Source: Membranipora membranacea (Eukaryota > Bryozoa > Gymnolaemata > Cheilostomatida > Membraniporidae). Taken from it: DNA of 64,000 nt. Every line of letters starts with the position of its first letter. Positions within the stretch are counted from its first letter, which is position 1. Below the pieces are notes generated by a model that was given only the letters and a program-made list of their open reading frames with translations, was not told where the DNA came from and searched no databases. The position numbers were made by a program, and so were the translations under genes. Shown in pieces: positions 23,578 to 37,616 of the stretch. Location: contig OU612075.1 in assembly GCA_914767715.1 (NCBI GenBank), positions 22,878,001-22,942,000 on the forward strand, written 5' to 3'.

Positions 23578-25779
23578 AGATTATAATGGGAATATACAGT
23601 ACTTTGTCACTAAGGCGTATTGTTATGACACAGTGGTTTTGATATTCTGCATGTGATATCAAAACACACAGAATTTATCTATTGAATGAACGAGTGAATA
23701 CAAGGCATTATTTATCTGTCCCATGTGGTTTAGCTGGTAAAATGGGATAGTATATGACATTTTATAATACAATGACAAAGCTAACGATCTAAATCGAACA
23801 TGGCAAAAAATTACAGCTCTAGCTCATCCGACAGTGAGAATGAAAATTACAGTGAGATTAACAGCTCTAGTGAGAGCAAGATTGAATATCATTTAGGAGG
23901 CATTTGTAGCCAATCGATGTCGAGTCCATGTGATTATCAGAGGGAAAATATCTCTGAGGTAGTCACACCACTCAAGTTTAAACCTGTATGATTTCGGCCA
24001 CTGGAAATAACCCACAGTGCTTTGGCAGATACAACATTTTCTGTTAACCAAGGTTACTGCTCGAGATAGAAATTGGCAATATAAAGGCAGATCAATACAT
24101 CGCTAAGTATTTCAAGGTTTTGTTTACATTAATATGATGAATAAATGAGATTGTGGCTATGACATTCCAATTAAACTCCGTCTTCAGCCCGCATGAAAAC
24201 CAGTGATATGCTTCAATTATTAGCTTCATGAATAGCGGCTCTCAATAGAATTTCGATGGAAGATACAAAATTTACACAGGTAGATTGTGTGTTTTTCTTG
24301 AAAATATGTATTTCCAAATCGCACAGAAATCTAAAATAAATTCTTTGTAAATCTCGACATTTCAGGCATTAGGATGATGTTAAAATCCAAAGCATGCAAT
24401 GATTAATCAAGGAGTATCTGGATTAATACTGAGTGATTTGAGGTTTTGACAATCTTTTTAACAATTTTTGCAAATATTCTGATGTTTAAACACTCAAGGT
24501 TTTTTTGGATAAACTGTGTTGTTTACATTGTTTAAAAACTAGAAATTACAAGTCACAAAGTAAATTCAACTCAATTAATTTGTCATCAAGTTGTTTCGGA
24601 CTTCAGGGTGATGTAAAATGTAAATGAATTTGACTGCCTCCTAAAGAGGAGTATTGATAATCGTGTTAGCAGTGGGATACCTTGAGAAACTTTCTATTTT
24701 TTCATTAGATCTTGTCCATCTGTGTGCATCACAGATACTCAGCACATCTTAACATAGACTATCAATATTACTGACTGAGTGCAGCAGGTCTTATGAGAGC
24801 ACATGTCACTGCACACATCAGTCACTTAGGAAATTAATTTGTCGAGTTTTTGAGTTATTTCGTCAGTATGGATCTGATTTGGGAGGCTAGTGTTGGGTAT
24901 ATTGCAAGATTTGGTACAAACTATAAAGCATTGCATGGACCATTTTCGGGTGAATCTGAAATAAGCAAGGCTTTGTCAGCAGAAAGAATCAATTGCTCCA
25001 TCATAATCTTATTTTAACAGAGCAAACAAGCGTATCGGTCTGAAATGAAAACGACTCATTTTCATGCTTGAAAAACAGCGGACAGGGAATGCGTCAAAGT
25101 CATAGTCGTTGATTGTAATGTACAGTGGTTCTTCTAATCTTTTCTTTGACATGGGCTCATAACAGATATAAAGGTTGTTTTGATTAGCGTCTCAACTCAT
25201 CAAATAGTGTGTATACAAATTATATAACTTGCTTTTGAACTTTTATGTCATCAGACAGACTTGTGAGTGACTTTGTCATTTATTTGCAAAAGTTGTTATC
25301 TAACCACAATAGTCACTAATATTACAGTATTTCCCCAATAACAAGCTCATCACAAATCGCCTGGACTAGTTGGGCGGTGCATGAGTAGGCAACTCAATGT
25401 TGTTAACTTATAACCCCCAAACCTACCAGACCAAATAACCCTGATGACTAATTTTATATGCAAATGCACGTGTGATAGCTGTCTTAATCTGATTTCAAGC
25501 TCAAAAATGATACTAAGAAACCCGTTCCTTTACAAACGCTTTAATAGGCAAGTAACCCCTTCCACTCTTTATTAACATTTGGTTTGGTTTCTAATTCTTC
25601 TATTTCATTAAACAAGTTAAGATATAGAAAACGAAAAATATAAAGTGGTGATGAGGCCTACATGCGCTATAGCTTTGACAATGTCGCAGCTAGTCGAGGC
25701 GCAAGGCCAAATTGCCATATGAGATGCGGCGATAGAACTCAATCAAATAAAGATGAAGAAAGTTCAAACCTTCAAGCCA

Positions 25780-26440
25780 AGAGGTGGCACTTGGAAGCTG
25801 TTTTAAAGGTGGCCTGACTCTTAACTGATTTCAGGTTGTCAGGCAATTTGTTCCACAGTGCTGTCATTTGATATGAGACCCTTCGTTGACCTGAACTGGT
25901 TGTGGAATTGGGGAGATGAATTTTTATGTTGGATGAGCGTGTGTTGTAGACATGATTGGAATGGTGGTGTAAATTTGAGGAGAGAAAAGTTTTATGGGCA
26001 CAGATTAATAATATTTTAAATTCATAAAGTTCATTTATCCTAAAAATATTTTATTTATTAAAAAGTGGAGTGGATGAAGCTTATCTTTCTGACATAAAGA
26101 TGATCCTAACAATTTGTTCTTTTGAAATAACAATATCTTATTGGTCGCTGTAGCCTGTCTTAACAAGCTTTGTTCGTGCATCGTGCTGCGTTGCCCCAAA
26201 TCTCAATACATTAGCTCAATTTAGACAGTATAAATGAGTTATAAAATATGAATAAAACGTATTTTGGCAGATATTGGGAAATTTTGTACATCAGAGAGGC
26301 CGCAAGTCTAAGAGAGTTCATCTGATATTCTATATGGGTTTTCCAAGTTATATGCTCATCGAAATAGACCCCAAGGAGCCTCACGTTGTTTACATGCTCA
26401 ATGAACTTGTTAAAAATTTTGACAATAGCGAGTAAGTAAG
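25780..26440 (-). mobile_element. LINE 3' fragment (second subfamily)
   Basis: The minus strand reads VRLLGVYFDEHITWKTHIEY then SLMYKISQYLP, and further down FKILLICAHKTFLSSN, YNTRSSNIKIHLPN and TALWNKLPDNLKSVKSQATF. These are the LGVxIDExLxWxxHI and LWNxLPxxLK signatures of a non-LTR reverse transcriptase C terminus. The protein is interrupted, among others by a copy of the dispersed CCTGTCTTAACAAGC repeat at 26150-26176. Confidence 0.85.
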
Positions 26441-27240
26441 CAGGCTATACCGTCAATGTATCCTGAATGCACATTACAAGAATTTATGCTTATCTGAATG
26501 GGCACTAAAAGCCGTCGCTGCATTACTAAAGAAGTCCAGGGGTGGTTTCAATTAAGATGTAGTTTAGCTGAGCTTAAGCCAGATTTTAACAGCCAATTAT
26601 CCATGTTTCAATTAGCCCCTATTATAACTCAGCCAAGTAGATTGATATTCATTGTGGAGAAATCTTACATCAAATCGCCAAGCACGACAATTTATGTGTC
26701 TGTTTATGTGTGTCATTTTGTATGTCTATGGTCACTACAGATTGATTATACTTCGATGAGACGTCTTTCATATTATTCAATCAATAAGCATATCTTACAT
26801 ATGAAATAGCATGTTGGCTGAGTGATAGCCGCCTGAAACAGAACAGCCAATAAACATCAGCTAAGAGTGTGCTAAATTTATGATAATAGTAACCCGATTT
26901 AGTGAGTGGCTTAGCTTTAGCTGAGTTGCTGCAAAAGCACGACTAAAGGCCAGCTAAATCTCTCATTGAACCCAGCCCCTGTTCTGTATGGGCAGTAGCC
27001 AGCTTGACTTGCTAAGACAATTTTTTAGGTACTTGCTCCAAACCATCACTTGGGTGTTGTAAGGCGTGTGGCAGGTGCTGTATGGGACATGTCTCACAGC
27101 ATTCATACGGCCCCTACCGCACCAACAACAGTGGCAGGTAAACTTTGAGTGCTGTAAGATATGTCCCAAAGAGCACCTGCGACTTGACTTTTTCTGTAAT
27201 GATGACATGTTGTGTTGGTACATTCTGTATAACACCTGTA

Positions 27241-27345
27241 GCCCTAATGACCTAGTAGTAGTACTAGTACTATTAGTACTACTACTACTAGTACACTTCT
27301 AGTAGTGTACTAGTAGTAGTAGTAGTAGTAGTAGTACTATCTAAC
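27241..27345. repeat. (TAG)n/(CTA)n trinucleotide tract, palindromic
   Basis: Runs of AGT/ACT triplets that fold on themselves around CTAGTACACTTCTAGTAGTG. It sits about 100 bases upstream of the first coding exon of the RRM gene. Confidence 0.9.
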
Positions 27346-27450
27346 TCTGCGCTGACACAAGGTCATGTTGGTTGGTTTATTATACAGGAGCTGCTGGTGT
27401 TCAGCTGATGATCAGATACTCTTACATCATCAGATTCACAATCAGTACTT

Positions 27451-30400
27451 ATGGCTGCATCCGGACTATTTTCTGTTTTTGTCGGTCAACTTAATCCGGC
27501 AACCACAAAGGTATGCACCAATTTCTCATCCATAATAGATGAGAAAATTATATCCAGATTATTTAGAAGTAAATATTGCAGTAGTCTGAGTTGGCCTTTA
27601 TTGTGATGCTATCAAGGTACCACTGACTTATGAACAGTGATTAAGGTGACACCATCTCTTGATTTTGAAACCTAGTCTGATGTATATACTTGTGTTGTTG
27701 TATCTGTGTATGCATCACGTCTATGGAGTGGAGTGTAAAACTGAATACCATACCTATGTGCTTATTATTCCACCATCACTACAATCATCGCTATGTTGAA
27801 TATAAAGAAGAAGTCATTGATATTTTGTCAGGGAGAACTGAATACAATGTTTGAAAGGTTTGGTACACCTAAGAAGATATACATAGCTGATCGGAGCGGT
27901 GGGTCGGAGTTCACTTACGCGTGAGTTATAACTGTGTAACTGTCATTGTGACTACTCGTCAAACTAACCTATCAGACAGGCCACTGTAAACCAGCTTATC
28001 ATGTAACACTTGTTTCAGCCTGATTTAGCAGTGGATGTAACAAAATACATACACATGTTATATGTATCACAACCTTGGTATAGTAAACAGTCAAATGCTG
28101 ATTTTTTAACCAATTTCACCGATAACTTCAACAACAACTTCAAAAACAACAACTACAACAACAACTAAATTTATTAATATTATATAAGTTACTTATGTTT
28201 GTCTAAAATATGAGTATTTTTGTGCTAACTGCAGATTTGTGCGCTTTGTACGTAAGGAGAGTGCGATAGAATCAATCCTAGCCCTGAATGGTTGTATGCT
28301 GAGAGGCAGACCTGTATCTGTAGAATATAGTAAAGAGAACCCAGAGAAAGCACAAGTAGAACAAGAAATAATCAGACGTAGTAAGATTCCCCGCATATAG
28401 CCTATCTCCTCAAGTAGTTATCTCCCCCTAACGTCGTCAAAGCCTGAACACAATGGCCGGCGGATTAGATACACTATTCTGTGTTACCATCGCAATACCT
28501 CCTTAAGATTACAGACTATTGTATTGTGTGATTCATCAATGAATAATCTCAATTATGAATGAGCTGTTGAGTGATTTTTCTGGTGTATTATGCCTGATAC
28601 CACTCTTCTTATTAATATAAATACTGAATACAGTGAAAGGTGAAAAATGACAGTTTGCTAAAAATTTTCCACATACTGTGACTATGATATACCAGGATGG
28701 ATCATGATTTTATTTGATCAAATTTAATAACTAGGTGACGTTTCTGTTTCTTAGGAACTGGAAAAGAATTGGAGACCAAAACTAAAGAGAACGATGACGT
28801 TATACATAAACTAATAAAACTGAAGCTGGCAGTCAAAGCGCTGAACGCTTCACTTCCTCCTGGTATGTTACTGTTACTTATCACAACTGTATCACAGATG
28901 TATCACAACCGTATCACAACCGTATCACAACTGTATCATAACATTCCTGCAAGAGTAAGTTATACCTTTAGGTTTGACAGATAAGATTAGATGCTGATGT
29001 ATTTCCATAGGGGATAAGAAGAGGGTAGATTGTAATCAGCTGATACTGTATGAGTTATCTGAGCTGAAGCCGAAGCTACCGCCCACATCTCCTCATGTCT
29101 TCCAACCAGATACTCTAGAGATCATTGATAAGTTAGACAAGGAGCAGTCTAATGCTGACAGGTTAGTCTGAATGTGCAGGTGGTCTAATGCTGACAGGTT
29201 AGTCTGAGTGTGCAGGTGGTCTAATGCTGACAGGTTAGTCTGAGTGTGCAGGTGGTAGAGTACAGGTTAGTCTGAGTGTGCAGGTGGTAGAGTACAGGTT
29301 AGTCTGAGTGTGCAGGTGGTAGAGTACAGGTTAGTCTGAGTGTGCAGGTGGTAGAGTTATTTATGGTGGAGATATTGGGAACTGGCGGATCATCATCTGT
29401 GTCATTGTAATCAACAACAATGTACCGGAAAACTAAATAAAAATTTGACATATCAAGCAGTGTTGATGTGTCTAGTCAAAACATAGATTTTGGTAATGAG
29501 TTTGATAGCTATAATGTTAGTAGGAGCTACTGAGTATGAATATTGTCTGATCATGCTTATAATGCTCTGTCTCATCTCTGTGTGCTCTGTGTTTACTACT
29601 GTACCTGTAAGATATGTCATACTGTGCAAATAATAAACTCTCTTATAAATCAGATCATGCGGATACTATACAGTGTAAGCTGGTTAATTCAAACTTTATA
29701 ATTCAATATTCCTGTTAATTCAGACAAGGAAAATTGGTCCCTTCAGCCAGATCTCAATGTATTCTAATGTCACTTAATTTAAACTCTGCTTAATTAGAAC
29801 AAATTTTTGTGGTCCCCAGAGGTTTGAATTAAGTGAACTGCACTGTACTTGATATTTTGACAGAGAGCGTATTAGCCCACTTATGATGTCTAGAGATATA
29901 GTCAATCTGGATCTACCTTGGCTTAAATCTCAATCTGCAGTCAATCAACGATCACCTCACAAGTCTCCTCCTCAGCACAGCAAGCAGGTGAGCAATGTGA
30001 TAAGTAGTGTCAAATCTAAATAACAATCACCGACATGTTAGTCCTATAATAAAGATCAACATGACCCTACTGCAGGTAATAAATGATGATGATAGTCTCT
30101 TTTGCAAAACACAAAAAGGCACTTCAAAATTCTAAGGTATTTTGTTAAATTGTTCCACTTAGGTGGCTACTAAGAATCACTCACCGTTGTCACCTGGGCG
30201 ATCTAAGGCTTCCGTTAGATTCCCCGGATCTAACATGCCTGACTTGGTGGGCAGCGCTAACCATCAATCTCAGACTACATCATACAATAGTAGTGGTAAG
30301 TTTACCTGTGTCTCATTGTCCTCCATCTCAAGTTAATAACATCCGGCATCAGGAGCGAAAGAAAGTGATGTAACATGCAAACCCTATAAGACATTTAGTT

Positions 30401-32032
30401 ATGTAGTACACTTTCAATGTTGATGAATTCTCTCTGGTGTGGCTGTTACACAACCCTCACCTATGTACTGCGTTTTCGTTTTTGTCTGCGGAATTGTAAC
30501 CTCAGCCTCATTACTGCCCAGCTTATGTTTGTTTTTCGAACAGGCCACTAGTGCCAGGACGATATATCTATTGTGTCAGATTATACTTAATAAAACCGCT
30601 CTCTGGTTGGTGTTTGATATCAGAGCTTCAGGAAATCATGATTATCTTACCTCAATAACTTCACATACCATTATAGATTTGCTTTGGGATATTTTTGTCA
30701 ATCCAACATTGATTAATAAACATCCTTAATTACAGGTCACACTTCAGGTGAGGAACCTCCCCCGCCACTCATCAGCAACCAGCCACCTGCCCTGATGCCA
30801 ATCAGTCAAACAAATTCTGATCACTCAGCACCTCCCAAACTAGAGCGTATCAGTACTCCTAATACTGCTCAGCAGCTCTATCCCAGCTATAACCCGTCTA
30901 ACCTCGCTGTCAGACCAAATATGGTAAGGTATCGGCAACCATTCAACCCCCATCATCAGCTGTTTACCAGACCTGGGTATATTCCTCATCATATGGCTGG
31001 CCCTGGGCCTCCTCTCAATCCTCCACATATGAGACCTGGTTATTATCCCCCCTCACATGGTGGAGGATACGGCTCTCACGTTCACTACAGACCTCAGAGA
31101 CACATGTACCAATCACCTCTACCGGAATCTAACTCAGGAAATGTCTTCAAGAACGCTGCCGCCCCTCGGCATCTCAAGAACACTGCCTCGCCTCATCATC
31201 CATCTACTACTGCAGCTCCTGCAGTCAGAGGTATGATATAAGAGTAATTAAGTGGTGTTTTTAAGACATGCTAATATGCCTTTCTCATCGATTGTACTTG
31301 GCACTATCTACCTCTATTCGTATTAACCTGAATTGGTTTCATTTTTAATAGTCCTTCTCATCATTTGGTATGGAAACGGGTATCTATAGAGTAAATTTGA
31401 CGCGGAGTCTTGACTTAAATGTTGTGACCCTTTCATTTTAATGAGTTATTATTCGGGTCTGTTATCAGCAACAATTTTCCATGAAGCTGGAACATAACTC
31501 CAATCATTTAATCTCATTACTCAACATAGAAATTACAAACCATATGTCTGAGCAATCAGTGCATTATACAAAATCTGAGCAATCAGTGCATTATACAAAA
31601 TCTGAGCAATCAGTGCATTATACAAAATTCTACTTATACTTTGTCGATGAAAAACATTTCGTCCTCTTGTATTCAATATTTATCAGGGTTATTCCTCCTC
31701 TGATAAAGAACGGACAACTCCAAGTCTCTACCCACCCTCCCTCCCTCCCTCCCTCCCTGGTCCTGCTTCATTGTGCAGTTTTATCAAATTAGTACATCCA
31801 CTAGCTGTCCCCCCTTCCATGGGGAGGCCTAGAACTGAATGATGCAAATTCGGTCTGCTAAAGTATGTCAAGTCAAAGAGAGATATGTTTCCTATGCCTC
31901 TTATTACTGCATGACATAAAAACATGTTCACCAGTTAAAAACAAGACTTCAAAGTGAGCGTTAATGAATTCTTACTCATGTATTTTAGGAGTAGGGAGAG
32001 GAAGTAAGCTGCTGTCGGCGATCTACAACTAA
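27451..32032 (+). CDS. RRM RNA-binding protein with Pro/His-rich C terminus
   Basis: Nine coding exons: 27451-27510, 27832-27920, 28235-28380, 28755-28862, 29011-29161, 29864-29987, 30163-30295, 30736-31230, 31989-32032. Every junction is GT-AG and phases sum to 450 codons (449 residues). An acceptor at about 27383 shows a 5' UTR intron before the ATG. Exons 1-3 form one RRM (about residues 8-92): RNP2 is SVFVGQLN and RNP1 is YAFVRFVR, the aromatic residues that stack on RNA; the usual RNP1 glycine is replaced by Thr. Next come a charged helical region and a low-complexity tail with NPPHMRPGYYPPSHGGGYGS, ending SKLLSAIYN. The tail looks disordered and could drive condensate or mRNP interactions (inference). 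The ortholog is not recognised. Reading through the donor after exon 3 gives an early TAG at 28398-28400, a possible short isoform. Confidence 0.88.
28875..28940. repeat. Short tandem repeat TATCACAAC(C/T)G
   Basis: About five units of 11-12 bases just after exon 4 of the RRM gene, within the intron. Confidence 0.85.
29140..29355 (+). repeat. Minisatellite carrying an exon end and its donor
   Basis: Exon 5 of the RRM gene ends TCTAATGCTGACAG at 29161 and the donor GTTAGT follows. The block TCTAATGCTGACAGGTTAGT is repeated twice more downstream, then shorter units (GTGCAGGTGGTAGAGTACAG plus GTTAGTCTGA) continue to 29355. Each unit offers AG-GTTAGT as a decoy donor. Confidence 0.9.
31552..31626. 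repeat. 27-bp tandem repeat, three copies
   Basis: Three exact units containing TCTGAGCAATCAGTGCATTA in the last RRM-gene intron. The unit length is a multiple of three and gives a shadow ORF with SEQSVHYTK repeats. Confidence 0.95.
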
Positions 32033-33172
32033 TTACTAGTTAGCTGAGTAATCATCATTCAGCCAATCAGATCATCATCCTGCCAATCAGATCTTTGGAG
32101 CTAAAAGAAACTCCAGAAATAATATCTTTATACCTACCCAACCTCACGGTATAACCAAAAAAACTCATGAATCTCCATGACATGAAGAGAATTATTTTAA
32201 GTGCAATTTTTTCTCAGTTTCAATGTGTAATATAGAATTTTCTAAAATCAGCTCACTTGCATATTAGTAGCCAATAATGCCAGTTCCATACTCATGTGTA
32301 ATATATAAATAATACTATAATATATATCTTATCATTAACTCAGAGTTAGCCCGGTGACACTGTATATAAAACTACTGAGCCGCATTTATGTAAAGATGTA
32401 TATTATCCAGTATCATGCAGCCTGAGGTTTGAGTTGTTGTATATAATTTTTGAAAATAAATGAACATGTTAATGCAAGCCCAACAGTCTCTATACACGCA
32501 GGACATAAATGATAAATACATGACTAGTTCATTACATCATAAATAATGTATTTGGTTGAAGTTATGGGATTTGTGAGCAATGTCTCCCAAAATAATTGAA
32601 GCTAAGATGACCGTTACATCAGCCCTATCCAATCAATCCCATAAAAATACCCTTAAATTTTTGACTAACTGGGGGGATAATTTAATATAAAACAAAGAGA
32701 TTAAGCAGATCTTACCTATTGTAAGCCTCTTAAGTGTACTTTACCCCTCTAGGGAAGCAGAATTATTATTTATTATCTTTGTACATGTGGGTTCTTTTCG
32801 GTCGTGTTCATGGCGTTACACTGGAGAGTCTATTTAACTGTCTACTCTGCTCTACCCTACCCTACCTGTCCTCAGTTGGTGAAACTCATCATCATCAACC
32901 TTACTTTTATAGCAGAGGCTCTTATGCTAGCATGACTCATTATTTCGCATATTATTGGCTTCTTAAAATATTATAAAATCTACCCTCCCATATGTACTAT
33001 CATGTTTTTTGATGTTGTGCTTTTTGAGTCATGACACCATGCTCATTGTCCAAAAGGAACAAAATGACATTGTGAGCTGAGCTGTCTCTTAGCAGCAATT
33101 AATAAACAAACCGTCGTTACAAGCTACCTCGCGAGCACTTCCAGATATTTTGATGCCGATTAAGGATATAGG
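32033..33172. other. 3' UTR of RRM gene and downstream spacer
   Basis: AT-rich sequence after the RRM stop; a polyadenylation signal AATAAA is at 32455-32460. Beyond it nothing is recognised. Confidence 0.5.
32455..32460 (+). promoter_or_regulatory. Polyadenylation signal for the RRM gene
   Basis: AATAAA 423 bases after the stop codon; the first canonical signal downstream on this strand that I noticed. Confidence 0.5.
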
Positions 33173-33177
33173 TTGTA

Positions 33178-34577
33178 CCAGAGACTATAGATAATGAGAC
33201 CTTCCACTTGCCATGATAACGTAAATAACCGATGCGAACGCATTGAAAATTAGGCTCCGCCCCTTTCTGGTGGTAAGCATACCCAGTGCAATGAATTTAC
33301 TATCAAAAATTGACAAGGTGAACGCTTTAATTGTTTATTTTATAAGTACATTCACACAAAACTTTCGATAATATCAACTGGGACATATGAAATCTAAGAT
33401 GTCTTTTAAATTAAAAGTAGGCATCAAAGAAACAAAATACTTGGTGGATGAAAAACCTTTTTGTAATGTAACCCCCATATATATAGACAACTGAATTTCA
33501 ATTCAATGTGAAAATAGTTAAGTGTGGACAAGCACTGATGTTATCTTCCCCAGTTCTGGTGACTGAATTGAATTCATCAGTCCGGCCAGCACAGAAATTT
33601 TCTATAGCATAGGAAAAATATCATCCTCAAAAAATTTAATTTTTTCCGGTTTATTCTAGCGTGTTGCTGTTTGTCGCCTGAAGATTGTGCTTTGAACTGC
33701 TCTGAATCAGGGATATCTCTGAACCCTCTAAAGTCTAAGTCATCTTATATCTGCCCAAACAACATTTCAAAGCAAGTTTTAGAAAAAGCTTTTCATAGCC
33801 CCAAACATCCCACGATAACTTTGAGGCAAAGAGGGAGGTCTTCTATCCCTCCATGCAAGTAATTTTTGTACGTTTGTCAGTAAGCTGAATAGAAGAAGAG
33901 TTTTAAAAGGGAATTTAAAACAGCATGAATCTGCTGACGATGCACTCTACTCTGATACCGCCATTCTCACATCAGTTTTGAATGCGTTTGTAATTTTGTA
34001 TGGTTGGTACCTGCCCCCGTGATTTTTTATATAAATCTTAGCGCATACAATAAGAAGCGAAGATATCCAAACAAAAAAGAAAGCATCTTCTTCTTGTTGA
34101 CAGACCTTAAGGTGAAAAGAAATTTTTGAATTTATTTTGTTAGACTTAATGAACATTTGCTAAGAGTATCCCCTTGTCCTCACACATGATAAACTTTGTC
34201 TATGAAACTCATCACAGCAGCTAACCTATGTCAGGCCATCATTAAATCGCAGTGGGCAACAATGATGGATTATACTGCCAACCCCCCTTAATTTCTCACA
34301 AATATGCAGGCCTGTATAATATTGATCTCTGGCTAAGAATGCAATATCAAGTTGATAGTGACTTTGTTGCTGTCTGATCTGGTTTTGTCATCAAGATTGT
34401 GGTTAATTGCCTCAAATAACTCAGGTGAAAAACGTGAAAAGTTATTGAGAAAGCCATTGCTGTCCAAGGCAGCAATGCTTACTTTACAACCAGAAGTGGG
34501 CGTGACCGTTAAATAACGCTGATTGACTATTCGCATTTTATGCGCAAGTGGAAGGTCTCTATATCTATAGTCTCTGG
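33178..34577. mobile_element. 1.4-kb DNA transposon with TTGTA target duplication
   Basis: Ends are CCAGAGACTATAGAT at 33178 and its complement finishing at 34577. The arms match well for about 40 bases (through GAGACCTTCCACTTG) and patchily for about 100. TTGTA lies immediately outside each end (33173-33177 and 34578-34582), a 5-bp target-site duplication. Interior ORFs (for example 33671-33862) are short and unrecognised, so the copy appears non-autonomous. I cannot name the superfamily. Confidence 0.8.
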
Positions 34578-34959
34578 TTGTACACCGAGTAAGCATGCAC
34601 CGCACAGAACTATACGACTCCCTGAACATTAACCAATGATGTAAGTTAATGGATTTATCTCAATTTCAGTTCTTTGACTAAGTTACAGTTGTTCCAGGTT
34701 TTGCCTGTCATCGCTGAGTAAATTGTAAAGCAATTTGTATCCCATCACTTTCTTTACAGTTTGAAATCATGTCTGAGAGGACACAGTTGGTTTGAATCTT
34801 AAGATAATGGAAGGTACAGATAGATGACACACAATGGGTACCCTCGGAATGAACAAGAGCAATGGAGTCTTGTAATATAAATATATACATTAACCCATTC
34901 CTTCAGCCATCAACAACCCAGGAAAAAGAAAAACACTACTGGGAAGGAACCACAAATAT

Positions 34960-35840
34960 ACCACCTTACGCTACCTAACACTACCTTACATTACATCACG
35001 ACACCACACACGACACCACACCACATTACACTACATTACACCTACCTTCCGCTACATTATACTACCTTACACCACCTTACACCAATGGACACCACATCAC
35101 ACCACCTTACACTACCTAACACTACCTTACATTACCTTGCACTACATTACACTACCTTACATTACACCTACGTTAAACTACCTTACGCCACCCTATATTA
35201 CCTGATACAACCTTATACCAGATCACACCTACCTTACGCTACCTTACACCACCTTGCACTACATAACAATACCTTATATTAACTTTTAAACAACGTTAAA
35301 CCACTTCACACTACATCACATTACCTTACACCACATAACACAACCTTACACTACCTTACACTACTTTACACTACCTTACACTACTTTACACTATCTTACA
35401 CTACCTTACACTACGAGATTGAGACCAAATATAAACATACAAAATATAAACATACATACACACTATCTTACACCACCAAATATTACCTAACACTACATTA
35501 CACCACATTACACTACCTTAAACTACCTAACACTACCTAACACTACATAACACTACCTTACACCACCTTACACCACCTTACACCACCTTACACCACCTTA
35601 CACCACCTTACACCACCTTACACCACCTTACACCACCTTACACCACCTTACACCACCTTACACCACCTTACACCACCTTACACCACCTTACACCACCTTA
35701 CACCACCTTACACCACCTTACACCACCTTACACCACCTTACACCACCTTACACCACCTTAAACCACCTTACACCACCTTACACCACCTTACACCACCTTA
35801 CACCACCTTACACCACCTTACACCACCTTACACCACCTTC
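34960..35840. repeat. 10-bp satellite (CACCACCTTA)n
   Basis: An almost perfect array of CACCACCTTA from about 35560 to 35838 (around 28 units, one A/C variant at 35761), preceded by 600 bases of a decayed TACACTACCT form from 34960. Confidence 0.95.
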
Positions 35841-35844
35841 CAAT

Positions 35845-37589
35845 TCAATTATCTCTTTTTGCTGTACCTTTTGTTTTATGAAATATTGCTCGCCTCAGCA
35901 AAACCTCTATATTTGGGGCGCTGCTTTTATTATATCGCTGCTCAGGAACGACAGATTGTCGGGTTTTGATAGGCTGTTCCTTTCTCCTTGTATCAGGAGA
36001 ATCAAACTTTCCTAAAGTTGTTTTTAGACTGAAATCAATTTGGAACTAATTACCAAGTATCCCATTGCGTCCCCAATCCTTTCGCCTTCTTAATAAGCCC
36101 TGACAACCCCCAGCATAATTTATAAAGTTTCTGAACTGGCACCGAGGTAGTCGTGTGATCTATTCTGAATGGTGGGAAATTTAAACTCATCCGTCCTTAG
36201 CTTGCTAACCTGAATCTCAACTATGTCATCCATTACGAGAGTAAGTAGGAGAATGTATGCTTACACAGGTCAATGATTTTATTGCTTATATTGAGCAGTT
36301 ATTTGATGTTTCCTTTGGAGATGATCTCATAATCTATAAGAACATCAACCAAAATAGAAATATTCAGAACAAGTTTTTTTACCTGCACCACAATGCACAC
36401 CAAAGATATGCCCTGGATTTTTTTACCCACTCTTTCTGGCGTTCTCATCACTTTACTCATCATATGTTGTCACTACTTCCCAAGGCACATCGTGGAAAAA
36501 AAAACTGTTAAACCTTTGCCCATTGGATAAATTAATTGTTTAGAGCAACCTACCACTTCTCTCTTGTCCTTGGCTTAATTATGGTGCTGGTAGAAATACT
36601 TTGTGTCGCTTGTTATGTGTTTTTTAAAACATAGAACAATCAAACTGCGAGTGTGGATTGTCCTTTTTGCCCTCATGAGTTTTGAATTTTCCTGTCGATT
36701 AATCTGCTTGTTAGAACAAATCATACATATTTATGGTTGACTAATCCCATGCACATCAGTCATATCCAAATGAACTAAAAGGTGTGAGCTACTGTAATGT
36801 TATGCAGGTGACGGAATTGCTATCATGAAGACAGGAGAAATAGCAGACCTTCAAGTGGTAAAGATCGCCCTTGCAGATGATTATGGATGCTGTCCAATAT
36901 AAACAGAAGACTGGAAATGATTTATTACCTTGACCACTTTTAGAAGCTCTATGTATTCATCATTTTGAATAGTTACTGTGTGTATTTACCAATAAGCCAA
37001 CCGACAATAAACATGTGGGAGTGTTGAATCACATAGTTTGGGACTTATGCCCCAAACTCCTCGTTAAATGTGCTGTAGTTTTAAATGGATATTTTGTCTA
37101 TCTTGGATTTGTGTCCCCAGTGTCATATAGCAGATAACTCTTTGCCCCATGCTTATGCAGACAAAATTCTCTCACTCAGAATTATCACCAATAATCCTGG
37201 CTCTGTCAATACATCTGTCTCCAGTCCATTCACTCAGAAAATATTAAGGTTTCATCTAATAGTGAGTAAGAGGGAAGAACTTAGTATGGTGATTTTTGCA
37301 ACTTAAATTGAAACACAACTCAAAGTCAGTCTTTGGGCTCCTGAGACTTGCAATCTTGTATTTTGCCTATTTCAGAATCAAACACCAAATACAATGATTT
37401 TCAATGCTCCATATCTTCAAAAATACAGTACTAGAGCTCCTAAATATCACATATAATAGGGCCTGGTCAGCACAGCAATTTTCAAAAAGATCTATTATTT
37501 TTGTCTTATCCTGATTGGTGGCTTGATTATGAACATATCTATCATATGGGGGTTTTTGTAAATACCCGTTCATTACAGGTATTTTAATA
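35845..37589. other. No confident gene
   Basis: A possible last exon on the plus strand, 36808-36902, follows an acceptor (TTATGCAG) and reads GDGIAIMKTGEIADLQVVKI to a TAA, with AATAAA near 37004. No upstream exon was found, so it stays unassigned. Confidence 0.3.
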
Positions 37590-37616
37590 TTATCAGTTGT
37601 ATACCCTCACCTATCC

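Larger units (their letters stand above)
21000..25600. other. Long stretch without recognised genes
   Basis: Contains a decayed foldback copy (21453-21558), short inverted repeats at 22684-22722 and 23503-23577, and small ORFs. The one at 23800-23991 begins with a Ser-rich acidic run (YSSSSSDSENENYSE), possibly a transposon gene fragment; I could not assign it. Confidence 0.4.

Noticed and set aside
36808-36902. Possible terminal exon reading GDGIAIMKTGEIADLQ
   Set aside because: Good acceptor and downstream AATAAA, but no partner exon and no known domain.
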